A DNA stretch of 64,000 nt from JAJXWB01 sp046349215 (GCA_046349215.1 JAXMCV010000005.1:124001-188000); one strand, 5' to 3'. Counted from the first letter of the stretch, positions 1 to 9,088 are shown. Notes: generated from the letters alone by a model not told the origin. Translations and numbers: made by a program.

Positions 1-252
1 GCAGCGGGCGCCGAATATGACCTCCGGCAAAACGCCAACGCCTATTCTGGAACGAGCGCGATTCCCGGCTTGGAGACGTGGGCAATTGGACATGGCGGCG
101 GCGCAAATCGTTTTCGCCCTGTCGCATCTGTCGGTCTAAGCTACGCGGTCGCGCCTAATCAAAATTTGATCGCTAACGTCGGCGTTCGCGGCCAGTCGTT
201 TAGTTCTTCGGTCGCGTTGACGACACTCGCTGGGTATCGGGCATCTTTCTGA
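1..252 (+). CDS. Outer-membrane beta-barrel protein, C-terminal end (partial)
   Basis: The reading frame is open from the first base to a stop at 252, so only the last 83 residues are present. They alternate polar and hydrophobic residues in strand-like blocks (for example GLSYAVAPNQNLIANVGV) and end in a terminal phenylalanine (GYRASF). A terminal aromatic residue is the usual signal for insertion of outer-membrane barrels by the BAM complex. Family and full domain layout cannot be judged because the N-terminus lies outside the window. An autotransporter barrel and a porin-like barrel are both possible. Confidence 0.5.
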   Translation, partial: AAGAEYDLRQNANAYSGTSAIPGLETWAIGHGGGANRFRPVASVGLSYAVAPNQNLIANVGVRGQSFSSSVALTTLAGYRASF

Positions 253-524
253 CCATTCGACGCAATCCCAGACTGTTACGAATTTGTCATTTGCCCCGCC
301 GAGCAGGCTTCTATTTCGCCGCATTTCGTCCTTTCGTGCGCCATCATTCGTTTATACATGAACCACACGGAATCCAACGCGGTGAACGCGGCTAAATATA
401 TGAAATTGTTACGATTTTTCTGAAACTCTCCGGCCGGTTGCCTCGTAATCAAGAGTGAGTGCCGGCGCCACAAGTCCGGACGGGACTGGTGGTGCGGCTC
501 AATCTCGCGCGCGCAAAAAGGTAG
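253..524. other. Intergenic region, nothing recognised
   Basis: There are 272 bases between the barrel protein stop and the first DUF4214 gene. I see no RNA gene, strong terminator or credible small gene. A purine-rich stretch (AAAAAGG, 515-521) lies directly before the next start and may serve as its ribosome binding site. Confidence 0.4.
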
Positions 525-1703
525 ATGAGAAAATCGATGACCGACTACATCATAGGAACCAGCGGAGGAACAGAAGCGGTTAGCGGAGGTTCGGTTGTTA
601 CGACCGTCGGCAGTAACTCGAACATATCCACTGTCGCACTCAATGACGGGACCACTATTTCCGCCGTCATCGAGAACGGCTCGAATATCGCTCACGCAGG
701 CGATCTCATCACGATCACGATGAAATCCTTAGCGACTATGACGGTGTCGGGACAGCCCGCGCTCCTGCTGAACGACAATCAGGCGGCGACCTATGTGTCA
801 GGATCAGGCACCAATGCGCTCACCTTCGCCTACAGGGTTCAGCCGGGCGACTACACCGCAGACCTTAAAGTCCTCGGGATCGGCGGCACGAATGGCGCCA
901 GCGTGACTTATCCTGAGGGCAGTTATTTGAGTTTAATTAATCCGGCGAGTTATCCGCCTGTCGCAACTCCACTTAGCATCAATACACACGACCTCGGCGT
1001 TCAGGTTTATACCGGCGCCACATCCGTCCAACAGGAAGTTATGGGTCTCTACGCGGCTTTGTATGGTCGTGCGGCAGAGTCTTCCGGTTTTTCATACTGG
1101 GTCGGACTGGTCGGTCAGCAGCCCGACGCTGCCGGACTGACAGCCGCCAACGCCGGCACGACACATATAACGCTCGCTGACGCTGCAATGCTGGGACAAA
1201 ATTTCGTCAATTCGCAGAGCGCGTTTTTCGATGCGACCTACGGAAAGATGACCGACAGCCAGTTCGTAAACGCCATGTATCAGAACATCGGCGGGAATGC
1301 GGGCGATCCCGGCGGAGTTGCCTATTGGTCGAACCTGCTGGCGGATGCCGAAGCGCATGGACAAAGCGCGCAGGCGGCGCGGGCGGGAATCGCGGGTCAG
1401 TTTGTTGAGGCCCTGATCGGCTTTGATACGACGACCATACCTGCCGGTTTGACCAATCAGCAATGGTCAGATGCGCTGACGCGGACGGCGGCAATCAATA
1501 ACAAGATTGCGGTTTCGACGGCGTATGCGAATGCCTGCGCCCAGTCGGGCGGCGACATCCTCATTCCGCACGCCGTGAATGACACCGCCTATCAGGCAGC
1601 GGTTGCAATTCTTCAAAGCGTAACCGCCGATCCGAACACAGTCGCCGTGGCGATAGCCGGGATCAACAACGCCGTCGCGCATCACGATTTGAGTCTGATC
1701 TGA
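525..1703 (+). CDS. DUF4214-containing adhesin-like protein, copy 1
   Basis: 392 residues with two parts. Residues about 45-135 (GDLITI, LTFAYRVQPGDYTADL) resemble the repeated beta-sandwich modules of large bacterial adhesins. Residues about 170-300 carry DUF4214-like repeats (GLYAALYGRAAESSGFSYWV, and a second FVNAMYQNIGG...YWSNLLADAEA). DUF4214 is typical of secreted, calcium-binding-repeat and S-layer-like surface proteins. No N-terminal signal peptide is seen, so type I secretion is possible. The start is uncertain: ATG 525 follows AAAAAGG at short spacing, and ATG 537 (MTDYIIG) is an alternative. It is a close paralogue of the next gene. Function unknown. Confidence 0.75.
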   Translation: MRKSMTDYIIGTSGGTEAVSGGSVVTTVGSNSNISTVALNDGTTISAVIENGSNIAHAGDLITITMKSLATMTVSGQPALLLNDNQAATYVSGSGTNALTFAYRVQPGDYTADLKVLGIGGTNGASVTYPEGSYLSLINPASYPPVATPLSINTHDLGVQVYTGATSVQQEVMGLYAALYGRAAESSGFSYWVGLVGQQPDAAGLTAANAGTTHITLADAAMLGQNFVNSQSAFFDATYGKMTDSQFVNAMYQNIGGNAGDPGGVAYWSNLLADAEAHGQSAQAARAGIAGQFVEALIGFDTTTIPAGLTNQQWSDALTRTAAINNKIAVSTAYANACAQSGGDILIPHAVNDTAYQAAVAILQSVTADPNTVAVAIAGINNAVAHHDLSLI

Positions 1704-1776
1704 AGGAAGCGAAGATGGCGCGGCAGATTAAGCCACCGCGTCACGTGTCCAGTCACCGAACAAGTGAGCAAGGTTG

Positions 1777-2922
1777 ATGGAAGCGTCGTCGGTTACCATT
1801 TCCATGAGCAACGGCAATAACACACAAGTCACCATTGACGACTGGATGACGACGATATCAGCCACGACTGAGAACGGTTCGAACACCGTTCATGCTGGCG
1901 ATCTCATTACAATTGCGATTGCTGCAGCACCTCCGTTGTTGGTGACGGGACAGCCCGCGCTTCAGTTGAGCAACAATGAGACGGCGACCTACGTTTCGGG
2001 GGCAGGAACGAACACGCTCACCTTCGACTACATGGTCAAGTCGGGCGACGACACAGCCGATCTTCAAATCACTGGAATCAATCTGCCGGACGGTGCGAGC
2101 GTCGTATATGCGGCAGGGGATTACCCATTTGGAACCGCCGGCGGAATCCCCGGCTTTTTGCACATGCCAAACGCTCGCCCGATGACGGACATAACCCACG
2201 ACCTTGGCATTCACATCGACACTACGACAACGGATCCGACATCCGTCCAACAGGAGGTGATGGGGCTTTATGCGGCTCTATATGGTCGCGCAGGCGAGTC
2301 GTCCGGCTTCTCTTATTGGGTCGGTCTCGTTAGTCAGCAATCCGACGCCGCCGGGCTAACCGCCGCCAATGCCGGCGTCACGCCAATCATGCTGTCCGAA
2401 GCCGTGATGCTGGGACAAAATTTCGTCAATTCGCAGAATACCTTCTTCAATGCGACCTATGGGGGGCTGACCGACAGCCAGTTCATACGCGCCATGTACC
2501 AGAACATCGGAGGGTCGGCTGGCGACTCCGATGGGATTTCGTATTGGGCGAGCCTGTTGGCGGACGCAGAAGCCCACGGACAAAGCGCGCAGGCGGCGCG
2601 GGCGGGTATCGCCGGACAGTTTGTCGATGCTCTGATCGGTTTTGATGCAACTACAAGACCGTTGGGTCTGACGGACCAGCAGTGGACGGATGCGCAAACT
2701 CGGACGCAGACGATCAACAACAAGATCGCTGTGTCGACGGCATACGCAAATGCCTGCACCCAGAACGGCGGCGATATCCTCATTCCTCATGCGGTCAACG
2801 ATGCCGCGTATCAAGCGGCTGCCGCCGTCCTTCAGAGCGTGACCGCTGATCCGAACAGCGTCGCCGTGGCGCTTGCCGGGATCAACAACGCCGTCGCACA
2901 TCACGACCTCGGTCTGATCTGA
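1777..2922 (+). CDS. DUF4214-containing adhesin-like protein, copy 2
   Basis: 381 residues, colinear with the preceding protein. It has the same adhesin-like module (LTFDYMVKSGDDTADLQ), the same DUF4214 core (GLYAALYGRAGESSGFSYWV) and the same C-terminus (AGINNAVAHHDLGLI). Long nucleotide identities remain, for example around 1368-1390 and 2579-2601, so the pair is a fairly recent tandem duplication. The region between modules and the extreme N-terminus differ most. ATG 1777 follows AAGG closely; TTG 1774 and ATG 1804 are alternatives. Probably a surface or secreted protein; no enzyme motif is seen. Confidence 0.75.
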   Translation: MEASSVTISMSNGNNTQVTIDDWMTTISATTENGSNTVHAGDLITIAIAAAPPLLVTGQPALQLSNNETATYVSGAGTNTLTFDYMVKSGDDTADLQITGINLPDGASVVYAAGDYPFGTAGGIPGFLHMPNARPMTDITHDLGIHIDTTTTDPTSVQQEVMGLYAALYGRAGESSGFSYWVGLVSQQSDAAGLTAANAGVTPIMLSEAVMLGQNFVNSQNTFFNATYGGLTDSQFIRAMYQNIGGSAGDSDGISYWASLLADAEAHGQSAQAARAGIAGQFVDALIGFDATTRPLGLTDQQWTDAQTRTQTINNKIAVSTAYANACTQNGGDILIPHAVNDAAYQAAAAVLQSVTADPNSVAVALAGINNAVAHHDLGLI

Positions 2923-3017
2923 GAGATCATGATCAGCGCGTCGTACAATTCGAACCCCGGAGTCATGCCCTCGACGGCAGCCGTTCCGGTCAGCAAGATT
3001 TCAAAGGTCCTCGCTCC

Positions 3018-4724
3018 ATGATCATTGGTATTGATCTCGGAACCACGAATAGCCTTGTCGGTGTCTGGAAGGACGGGACGTCGGAGCTGATTGCCAACTC
3101 TCTCGGCTCGGTGATGACCCCTTCGGCGGTTAGCGTAGACGACGACGGGACCGTGCTAGTGGGACTCTCCGCGCGGGAGAGGTTACTGTCACATCCAAAC
3201 CACTCCATTTCATCGTTCAAACGCTATATGGGCACCAATCGGGAGTTCAAGTTAGGCACGAATCGCTTTCGAGCCGAGGAGCTTTCTGCGCTGGTGATCC
3301 GATCCTTAAAATCAGACGCTGAATTATTCATTGGGGAACGAGTTACAGAAGCAATCATTACCGTCCCGGCCTACTTCAACGATGCGCAACGCAAAGCGAC
3401 GAAGGCGGCCGGCGAACTTGCTGAACTCAAAGTTGACCGTTTGCTAAATGAGCCAACAGCAGCGGCGCTCGCGTATGGCCTCCAGCAAAAGGATGGAGAG
3501 CGTAAGATTTTAGTGCTCGACCTGGGAGGCGGGACGTTCGACGTTTCCATCTTAGAAATGTTCGAGGGCGTGATGGAGGTTCGTTCCTCCGCAGGTGACA
3601 ATTTTCTGGGCGGCGAAGATTTCGTTGACGTAATCGTCGACCGATTTGTATCGGAGGTTGGCTCGGGAGCTGGTATTCCGCCGCGATCGCAATCCCACGA
3701 AATCCATGCATCGCTGCGACGCCAAGCGGAGATAGCTAAGCGCGCGCTCAGCGTGAACGAAAGCTATGACCTTGAGCTTCCTTATCAGGGCGAAGTCTTG
3801 CGGTGGGCAATCACTCGAGAGAACTTTGAGACCTCGAGTGAGCCGCTGCTGAGGCGTCTTCGCGCCCCGATAGAGCGTGCTATTCGCGACGCGGATCTCC
3901 ATCCCGATCAGATAACTGATCTTGTGCTCGCGGGCGGCGCGACCCGCATGCCATTGGTCCGGAAGATGGCGGCGCGACTGTTCGAGCGTCTTCCAATAGC
4001 GAGCATCAACCCCGATGAGATAGTCGCGCGTGGCGCAGCCGTGCAAGCAGGCTTGAAAGCGCGCGACGCGGCTCTCGACGATGTAGTCATGACCGATGTC
4101 GCGCCCTTCACCTTGGGCGTCGCTGTCGCCGACACTCGAAATGGCGCAACTTATGTCCGCGGACTGTATCTGCCAGTGATAGAGCGAAATACCGTTATTC
4201 CAGCAAGCCGTTCTAAGTCATTAACGACTCTCACAGATCGTCAGCTCGATATCGAGATTAAGGTCTTCCAGGGCGAAGCTCGTATGGTCCAAGATAATAT
4301 TCAGCTTGGACAGCTGCGGATCTCCGTGCCCCCCGGTCCAGCGGGCAAGGAGAACGCAGAGGTTCGTTTCACGTACGATGTGAGTGGGCTCTTGGAAGTG
4401 GAGGCTCGGGTCAAGAGCACGGGCGTAACCTCTCGATTGGTGATCGAAGGAAATCCGGGTGTTCTCAGCCAAACGGAAATCGATGCACGTTTGGCGGCCC
4501 TCCAACAGCTGAAGGTTCACCCGCGCGATCAAGCGGAGAATCAGGCTGTCCTCGCGCGAGCGCAGCGCCTCTACGAAGAACGATTAGGGGAGGAGCGCTC
4601 AATTATTGGAACCGGTATAACTGATTTTCTCCAGTTGATGGAGCGACAGGATCCGAAAGAAATTGCCGATTTTCGCGAGGCCTTTGTAAATTGGCTCGAG
4701 AGAATGGACACAACCTTTTTCTGA
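3018..4724 (+). CDS. hscC: HscC-type Hsp70 chaperone
   Basis: 568 residues, shorter than DnaK (about 640) and matching the HscC subfamily. The ATPase domain fills residues 1 to about 370, with phosphate loop 1 (GIDLGTTNS) at residues 3-11, RLLNEPTAAALAYGL near 145, DLGGGTFDV near 170 and the adenosine motif LAGGATRMPLV. Further HscC-like signatures are SFKRYMG, DNFLGGEDF and DVAPFTLGV. A substrate-binding beta domain follows (VIERNTVIPASRS) and the C-terminal lid is short. HscC proteins are specialised Hsp70s that work with dedicated J-proteins and not with the general DnaJ/GrpE pair. The next gene, 3 bp downstream, is exactly such a J-protein, so the two probably form an operon. Confidence 0.9.
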   Translation: MIIGIDLGTTNSLVGVWKDGTSELIANSLGSVMTPSAVSVDDDGTVLVGLSARERLLSHPNHSISSFKRYMGTNREFKLGTNRFRAEELSALVIRSLKSDAELFIGERVTEAIITVPAYFNDAQRKATKAAGELAELKVDRLLNEPTAAALAYGLQQKDGERKILVLDLGGGTFDVSILEMFEGVMEVRSSAGDNFLGGEDFVDVIVDRFVSEVGSGAGIPPRSQSHEIHASLRRQAEIAKRALSVNESYDLELPYQGEVLRWAITRENFETSSEPLLRRLRAPIERAIRDADLHPDQITDLVLAGGATRMPLVRKMAARLFERLPIASINPDEIVARGAAVQAGLKARDAALDDVVMTDVAPFTLGVAVADTRNGATYVRGLYLPVIERNTVIPASRSKSLTTLTDRQLDIEIKVFQGEARMVQDNIQLGQLRISVPPGPAGKENAEVRFTYDVSGLLEVEARVKSTGVTSRLVIEGNPGVLSQTEIDARLAALQQLKVHPRDQAENQAVLARAQRLYEERLGEERSIIGTGITDFLQLMERQDPKEIADFREAFVNWLERMDTTFF

Positions 4725-4727
4725 GCT

Positions 4728-6464
4728 ATGCACATGACTTCATGGGAGATTCTTGGGCTTTCTCCGACGACAGATCGAGCGGCAATTCGTCGTGCGTATG
4801 CTCGACGCCTAAAAGAGACCAGACCTGAAGACGATCGAGAAGGCTTTCAGCGCTTACGCGAGGCCTACGAGTCGGTCCTGAACGAGACTATGACGCCGGA
4901 GCAAGACGGCGGTGCGCGAGGTTCTCTTGTCGTCGATCAGGCGATACCGCCAAAACCGAGGGATCGCGCATCAGAGCAGCCAATTCGTATGTCTCGCACG
5001 CGCGAGCAGTCGTTCCCACCAGAGCCAGCGCGCCATCCCGCCCACGCAGATAAATCTAGCGCTGTTGACACGAGAACAACTGGGTACCGAGACGTTGTTT
5101 CCGCACTTAATCGAGGTGATCTCTCAGCTGCAGCCGCCCTGTTGACTAGCGCCATCGACAACCATCTCATCTCGATCCGCGAAGAGATCGATCTATCCGA
5201 TGAGTTGGTAGAAGCACTTACTAGGGATCAAACCATTGACGCCGATCGGCGGCTACAGATCGCAAAGCGCTTTGGAGCATTTGGCCAGATTGAACAAGAG
5301 CGGGGCCGCAATACAGCAGCTAGGGAGCGCCTGAACGCGCGCGTTCTAAATGAGTCTTGGCTGCAAGTTTTGATCGACCGGGCAGAGGATGGAGAGCCAA
5401 TCGCCCAGTTTGATCTTGGCAAGCTGTATTTCGAAGGCAAGCTCGTACAGCAAGATCATTCGGTAGCGGCGCATTGGTACCGCGCCGCCGCGGAGCGAGG
5501 CTTGGCGGAAGCTCAATTCCAGATAGGCTGCAAATATCGAGACGGCGAAGGCGTCACGCGAGATATTCAAGAGGCCATTAAGTGGTTTCGGGCCGGTTCC
5601 GAACAGCGGGATTTGCTGAGCACGCTGGCGCTTGCGAACGTCTACATTCGCGGTGACGGAATTGATCCAGACCCAGAACAGGCGCGCCAGCTCTATGAGA
5701 TTCTCGCCGAGAGTGGAAACGCACAGGGGCAATGGGCCTTAGGCTCGATACATCACAACGGAACCGGTGTGCCTGTCGATTATGCCGTCGCGTATCGTTG
5801 GTATAAGGAGGCGGCGGACCGCGGTTACGACGTTGCTGAATTCCAGGTAGGTGAGTTCAATCGACTTGGTCTCGGAGTACCACGCGATGAAGCCGCTGCA
5901 GTCAAGTGGTACACGAAGGCCGCAGAGCACGGTCATATTTGGGCGTCCGCACTACTAGGGAAAATGTACGAACTCGGGACTGGAGTTTCTCAAGACTTGG
6001 AGGTTGCCCGAAAACACTATTCGATCGCATCGGACCAAGGCTTGTCATTTGCCCAGACCAACTTGGCGATGCTGATTCTAAGCGGAGCTGGCGGCCCAGT
6101 CGATTATTCCAGAGCATTTCAGTTGTATATGGCGGCAGCAACTCAGGGCGAAGCTGGGGGTATGAATGGAGTCGGCTACATGCTTTCCGAAGGGCTCGGT
6201 GTCGACCGTGACATTGGGACAGCAATGGAGTGGCTGACCCGAGCTGCAAACTTGGGACAGCCAAATGCGATGCACACACTCGCATGGATGTACAGCTGCA
6301 GCACCGAAGTTCCCCGGGATCTTGAGGCCGCATATCGGTGGGCTGTGTTGGCGGTTCATTCGTATGAAAGCGGAAGTAGCAAGATCGCGGTAGCGCAAGA
6401 CCTTCGCGACCGCATTTCCAAGTTGCTTGGACCAGAGCAACGGAGCCGCTTAGAGGCAGGCTGA
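4728..6464 (+). CDS. J-domain protein fused to Sel1 repeats, partner of HscC
   Basis: 578 residues. Residues about 3-50 form a J-like domain (SWEILGLSPTTDRAAIRRAY, then LREAYESVL) of the DjlB/DjlC type. At the HPD position the sequence reads RPEDD, so the canonical His and Asp are not both present. A charged linker leads to about nine Sel1-like repeats (residues about 215-560), each with the A...A..G...AQ / LG..Y..G.GV.....A..WY pattern, for example AQFQIGCKYRDGEGV. Sel1 repeats are alpha-solenoids for protein binding. In E. coli the hscC region has separate Sel1 genes (ybeQ, ybeT) and J-protein genes (djlB, djlC); here both functions are one polypeptide next to hscC. Start MHMTSW; ATG 4734 is also possible. 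Confidence 0.85.
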   Translation: MHMTSWEILGLSPTTDRAAIRRAYARRLKETRPEDDREGFQRLREAYESVLNETMTPEQDGGARGSLVVDQAIPPKPRDRASEQPIRMSRTREQSFPPEPARHPAHADKSSAVDTRTTGYRDVVSALNRGDLSAAAALLTSAIDNHLISIREEIDLSDELVEALTRDQTIDADRRLQIAKRFGAFGQIEQERGRNTAARERLNARVLNESWLQVLIDRAEDGEPIAQFDLGKLYFEGKLVQQDHSVAAHWYRAAAERGLAEAQFQIGCKYRDGEGVTRDIQEAIKWFRAGSEQRDLLSTLALANVYIRGDGIDPDPEQARQLYEILAESGNAQGQWALGSIHHNGTGVPVDYAVAYRWYKEAADRGYDVAEFQVGEFNRLGLGVPRDEAAAVKWYTKAAEHGHIWASALLGKMYELGTGVSQDLEVARKHYSIASDQGLSFAQTNLAMLILSGAGGPVDYSRAFQLYMAAATQGEAGGMNGVGYMLSEGLGVDRDIGTAMEWLTRAANLGQPNAMHTLAWMYSCSTEVPRDLEAAYRWAVLAVHSYESGSSKIAVAQDLRDRISKLLGPEQRSRLEAG

Positions 6465-6701
6465 AAAAGAGTCGAGTGATTTCAGCAGGTGTGATTCCCT
6501 CGGATCTGCGAAGTTTCGGAGAGATTGCGACGGTTTGCCGACCCATTGGACAGCATCCGATCGGTTCCTGCAGGAGCGAAGCGCCTGGTTTTCCAAGCCG
6601 CGTTCAACCCCCAAGCGCCTGTTGAAGGATGGGAAAAAGGATGGGAAGGCAAGTTTTCTTCCCTAGAAAAACATTAATAATCAATAAGTTATTAGAGTAT
6701 T
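6465..6701. other. Junction left of the integrated element
   Basis: No gene is recognised. The last 35 bases before the attachment repeat are very AT-rich (AACATTAATAATCAATAAGT), in contrast to the surroundings. This is the chromosome, or an older element, that originally followed the 3' end of tRNA-Ser. Confidence 0.4.
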
Positions 6702-6764
6702 ATGGCGGAAGGGGTGGGATTCGAACCCACGGTGAACTTGCGCCCACGGCGGTTTTCAAGACCG
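6702..6764. repeat. Left attachment repeat (63 bp, truncated tRNA-Ser copy)
   Basis: Identical over 63 bases to 21773-21835. It contains the CCA end, T arm, variable arm and 3' anticodon stem/loop of tRNA-Ser on the minus strand. Beyond 6764 the similarity stops and the 5' half of the tRNA is missing, so this copy cannot make a tRNA. It was left by site-specific integration. Confidence 0.95.
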
Positions 6765-6893
6765 ATGACGGCAGCGGTCTGAGCCAGACAGCGGTGCCCG
6801 CCAGCAAATCGATTTCGCCTTATTTTTCTAGGCATTTCCGCAAATGTCCGGTATTGTCGCTGACAGAGCCAGTCAGGCGCAGACACCCGAATC

Positions 6894-6913
6894 CTGTTAC
6901 GTGGGTGTTACAT
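6894..6913 (+). repeat. Candidate integrase arm site, left
   Basis: CTGTTACGTGG and GTTACAT are separated by 2 bp. The same two blocks in the same orientation, separated by 3 bp, occur at 21695-21715 near the right end. Sites just inside both borders of an integrated element suggest integrase or excisionase arm binding; this is inference from position and similarity only. Confidence 0.4.
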
Positions 6914-6924
6914 CGGAGGCGGCG

Positions 6925-8226
6925 ATGGCGGAGAAAAGGCAGATCCTGACCGACATCAAGGTCAATAGCCGCCAACCCAAGGAAAAGCCCTACGAGGTCC
7001 CGGACGGGAAGATCGCCGGCCTTTACCTGACTGTTCGACCCTCCGGAGCGCGCTCGTTCAATCTGCGCTATCGCTTCGCCGGGAAGCCCCGCAATTTGAC
7101 AATCGGCCCGGCAGAGATGGGTCTCGCCTCCGCCCGCGGGCTGGCGCAGGAGGCGCTGGTTCAAATCGCTCGTGGCGCCGACCCGGCCGCCATCAAGGCC
7201 GCTCGCAAGGCCGAAGAACGGGCGCCAAAGCTCGATGAGTTCGCCGCGGTCGCAGAGCGTTTCGTCCAAATCTATTGTATCGGGCCAGATCCCGAGCGGC
7301 CCCGCATTCGCGACTGGCGAGAATCCGACCGGCTCCTGCAAAAGCACTTCGTGCCCGAATGGAAGGGCAAGCGCCTCGTCGAGATCACCCGCGCCGACAT
7401 ACACGCCGCCCTGGACAAGATCGTCGCCAGCGGCGCGGCAATCGGCGCCAATCGCGCCTTTGCGCAGCTCCGCAAAATGTTCGGCTGGGCCGTCGATCGC
7501 GGGCTGATCGACCACAATCCCTGCGCCGGTATGGCGCGCCCATCGTCCGAAAAGGGCAGGGCGCGCGAACGCGTTCTAGATGCGCGGGAACTATCGCTTG
7601 TCTGGCGCGCTTCGGGAGCGCTCGGCGACCCATGGGGCCCGATGGTCAAGCTCCTGATCCTCACTGGCCAGCGTCGAACGGAAGTCGGCGCCATGGAATG
7701 GTCTGAAGTCGACATCGCGGCTGCCGAATGGATCCTGCCGCCGAGGCGTTCCAAGAACCATCGGGAGCATCGGATCCCGCTAACGGCCACGGCGACGGCG
7801 ATCCTCGGCGAGGTACCCAAAATTGCGACTGCGAACGTCAAGGGTGCGCAGCCGCGGTTCGTCTTCACGACGGATGGCTCGGCGGCGTCGAGCGGCTACA
7901 GCCTGGCGAAGTCGCGCCTGGATGCCGCAGTGACCGCGCTGAACGGCAACGAACCGCTTCCGCATTGGACCTTCCACGACATCAGGAGATCTGTCGCCAC
8001 GCAGATGGCCGCGCTCGGTATCAGCATCCACGTCGTCGAGCGCTGCCTTAATCACGTGTCCGGCAGCTTCGCCGGGCTGGTTTCTGTTTATCAGAGGCAT
8101 GACTACGCCCGGGAAAAGCGGGCGGCTTTCGACGCCTGGGACCGTCGGCTGAGCCAGATCATCAGCGGCGAGACTGACACCAACGTTCTCCCGTTCAAGT
8201 CCGCCCCGACCCCAGCCGCGGTGTAA
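6925..8226 (+). CDS. int: Tyrosine integrase, DUF4102 (P4-like) type
   Basis: 433 residues. The N-terminal arm-binding DUF4102 domain (YLTVRPSGARSFNLRYRFAG, ARGLAQEALVQIARGADP) is followed by a core-binding domain and a C-terminal catalytic domain. The catalytic residues are visible: Arg in TGQRRTEVG near residue 250, Lys in SKNHREHRIP, HxxR in FHDIRRS near 351, His in LNHVSG near 377 and Tyr in VYQRHDY near 388. I chose ATG 6925 because GGAGG at 6915-6919 precedes it by 5 bases; an upstream in-frame ATG at 6844 lacks such a site. Integrases of this type commonly use tRNA 3' ends, which fits the 63-bp tRNA-Ser repeat 160 bp upstream. Confidence 0.95.
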   Translation: MAEKRQILTDIKVNSRQPKEKPYEVPDGKIAGLYLTVRPSGARSFNLRYRFAGKPRNLTIGPAEMGLASARGLAQEALVQIARGADPAAIKAARKAEERAPKLDEFAAVAERFVQIYCIGPDPERPRIRDWRESDRLLQKHFVPEWKGKRLVEITRADIHAALDKIVASGAAIGANRAFAQLRKMFGWAVDRGLIDHNPCAGMARPSSEKGRARERVLDARELSLVWRASGALGDPWGPMVKLLILTGQRRTEVGAMEWSEVDIAAAEWILPPRRSKNHREHRIPLTATATAILGEVPKIATANVKGAQPRFVFTTDGSAASSGYSLAKSRLDAAVTALNGNEPLPHWTFHDIRRSVATQMAALGISIHVVERCLNHVSGSFAGLVSVYQRHDYAREKRAAFDAWDRRLSQIISGETDTNVLPFKSAPTPAAV

Positions 8227-8229
8227 CCC

Positions 8230-8757
8230 ATGGATCCGCGCCCGATACTAGAGTTGCTTGTCGAGCGGCTGGAGCCGAAAGCGGGACATATCGGCCTCAA
8301 GGACTTCTCAGCGTGGGGGGACGACGCGGAAGCGAGAATCCTCGAAAAGTTATCGGGAGGCCGCGGCCATTGGGCATCCGCCCTACGTCACGCGAAAGAC
8401 GCGCTGGCAAGCGGCGACCCAGAGAAGATCCATCTTGCCGCACTGATTTGCCCGACGCTGGAGCGGACGGGCAATGAGTTATTTCAGAAGGCGCGGCGCC
8501 TTGACGAAGCGCGAAATCGGCAGGAGCGAGGGAGAAAAGGCGGCCAGAGGACTGCCGAGAAGCAGGCTGACGCGACAAAACAACAGTGGGCGAAGTACGA
8601 GAGCGAATACGCGCGTCAGCTGCGAGAGGGAGCAGCTGATCATGTGGCTGTCCTTCGCGTGAAAAAAATGATGGTGCGGGACGAGTTCAAGGGCACTCGC
8701 GGCGCGTTCCCTTCCGATCGGACAATTCGACGGCACCTTTTACCGCCGAGCAAATAG
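8230..8757 (+). CDS. Phage-element hypothetical protein
   Basis: 175 residues starting 3 bp after the integrase stop, so probably co-transcribed and translationally coupled. It is charged and mostly helical by eye. The middle (RRLDEARNRQERGRKGGQRT) is very basic, and the C-terminus (SDRTIRRHLLP) resembles the recognition end of a small helix-turn-helix. A DNA-binding role is plausible but unproven. No known family recognised. Confidence 0.6.
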   Translation: MDPRPILELLVERLEPKAGHIGLKDFSAWGDDAEARILEKLSGGRGHWASALRHAKDALASGDPEKIHLAALICPTLERTGNELFQKARRLDEARNRQERGRKGGQRTAEKQADATKQQWAKYESEYARQLREGAADHVAVLRVKKMMVRDEFKGTRGAFPSDRTIRRHLLPPSK

Positions 8758-8845
8758 TTGGACATCAAGCTAAGCTGATGTCCACCCGCCGTGTTCATTC
8801 CGGCGCATGTTGCTTGTCAGACGCAGACAGTCTGAGAGGCAAAAG

Positions 8846-9085
8846 ATGTCAATCATTAAGGTGGAAAACAGCGCGCCAGACGACGTCCTCGTTCCGGATC
8901 CGCTGTTCGCCGAACAGCTCGGTATTACGCTGCGCACTCTGGCGCGCTGGGACGAAGATCCCCGCATCAACACTCCCCCTTCTGTGAAAATCCGGGGCCG
9001 CAAGTATCGGTGGCGGAGCGCGTGCAACGCGTTCAAGGCGCTGCCCCGTCGCCCGTCGCGGGAAGCCGCTGCGACGGCGGCGTGA
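8846..9085 (+). CDS. Excisionase-like helix-turn-helix protein
   Basis: 79 residues. LFAEQLGITLRTLARWDEDP is a MerR/excisionase-type helix-turn-helix, followed by a basic wing (VKIRGRKYRWRSA). Such proteins act as recombination directionality factors (Xis) or small regulators in integrated elements. ATG 8846 has GAGAGG at 8834-8839, 6 bases upstream; ATG 8807 in the same frame is less likely. It lies downstream of the integrase at the start of the replication block. Confidence 0.65.
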   Translation: MSIIKVENSAPDDVLVPDPLFAEQLGITLRTLARWDEDPRINTPPSVKIRGRKYRWRSACNAFKALPRRPSREAAATAA

Positions 9086-9088
9086 TCC

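Noticed and set aside
6702..6790. Second tRNA-Ser gene
   Set aside because: Only the 3' half matches; the D arm and 5' acceptor strand are replaced by unrelated sequence, so it is an attachment-site remnant.
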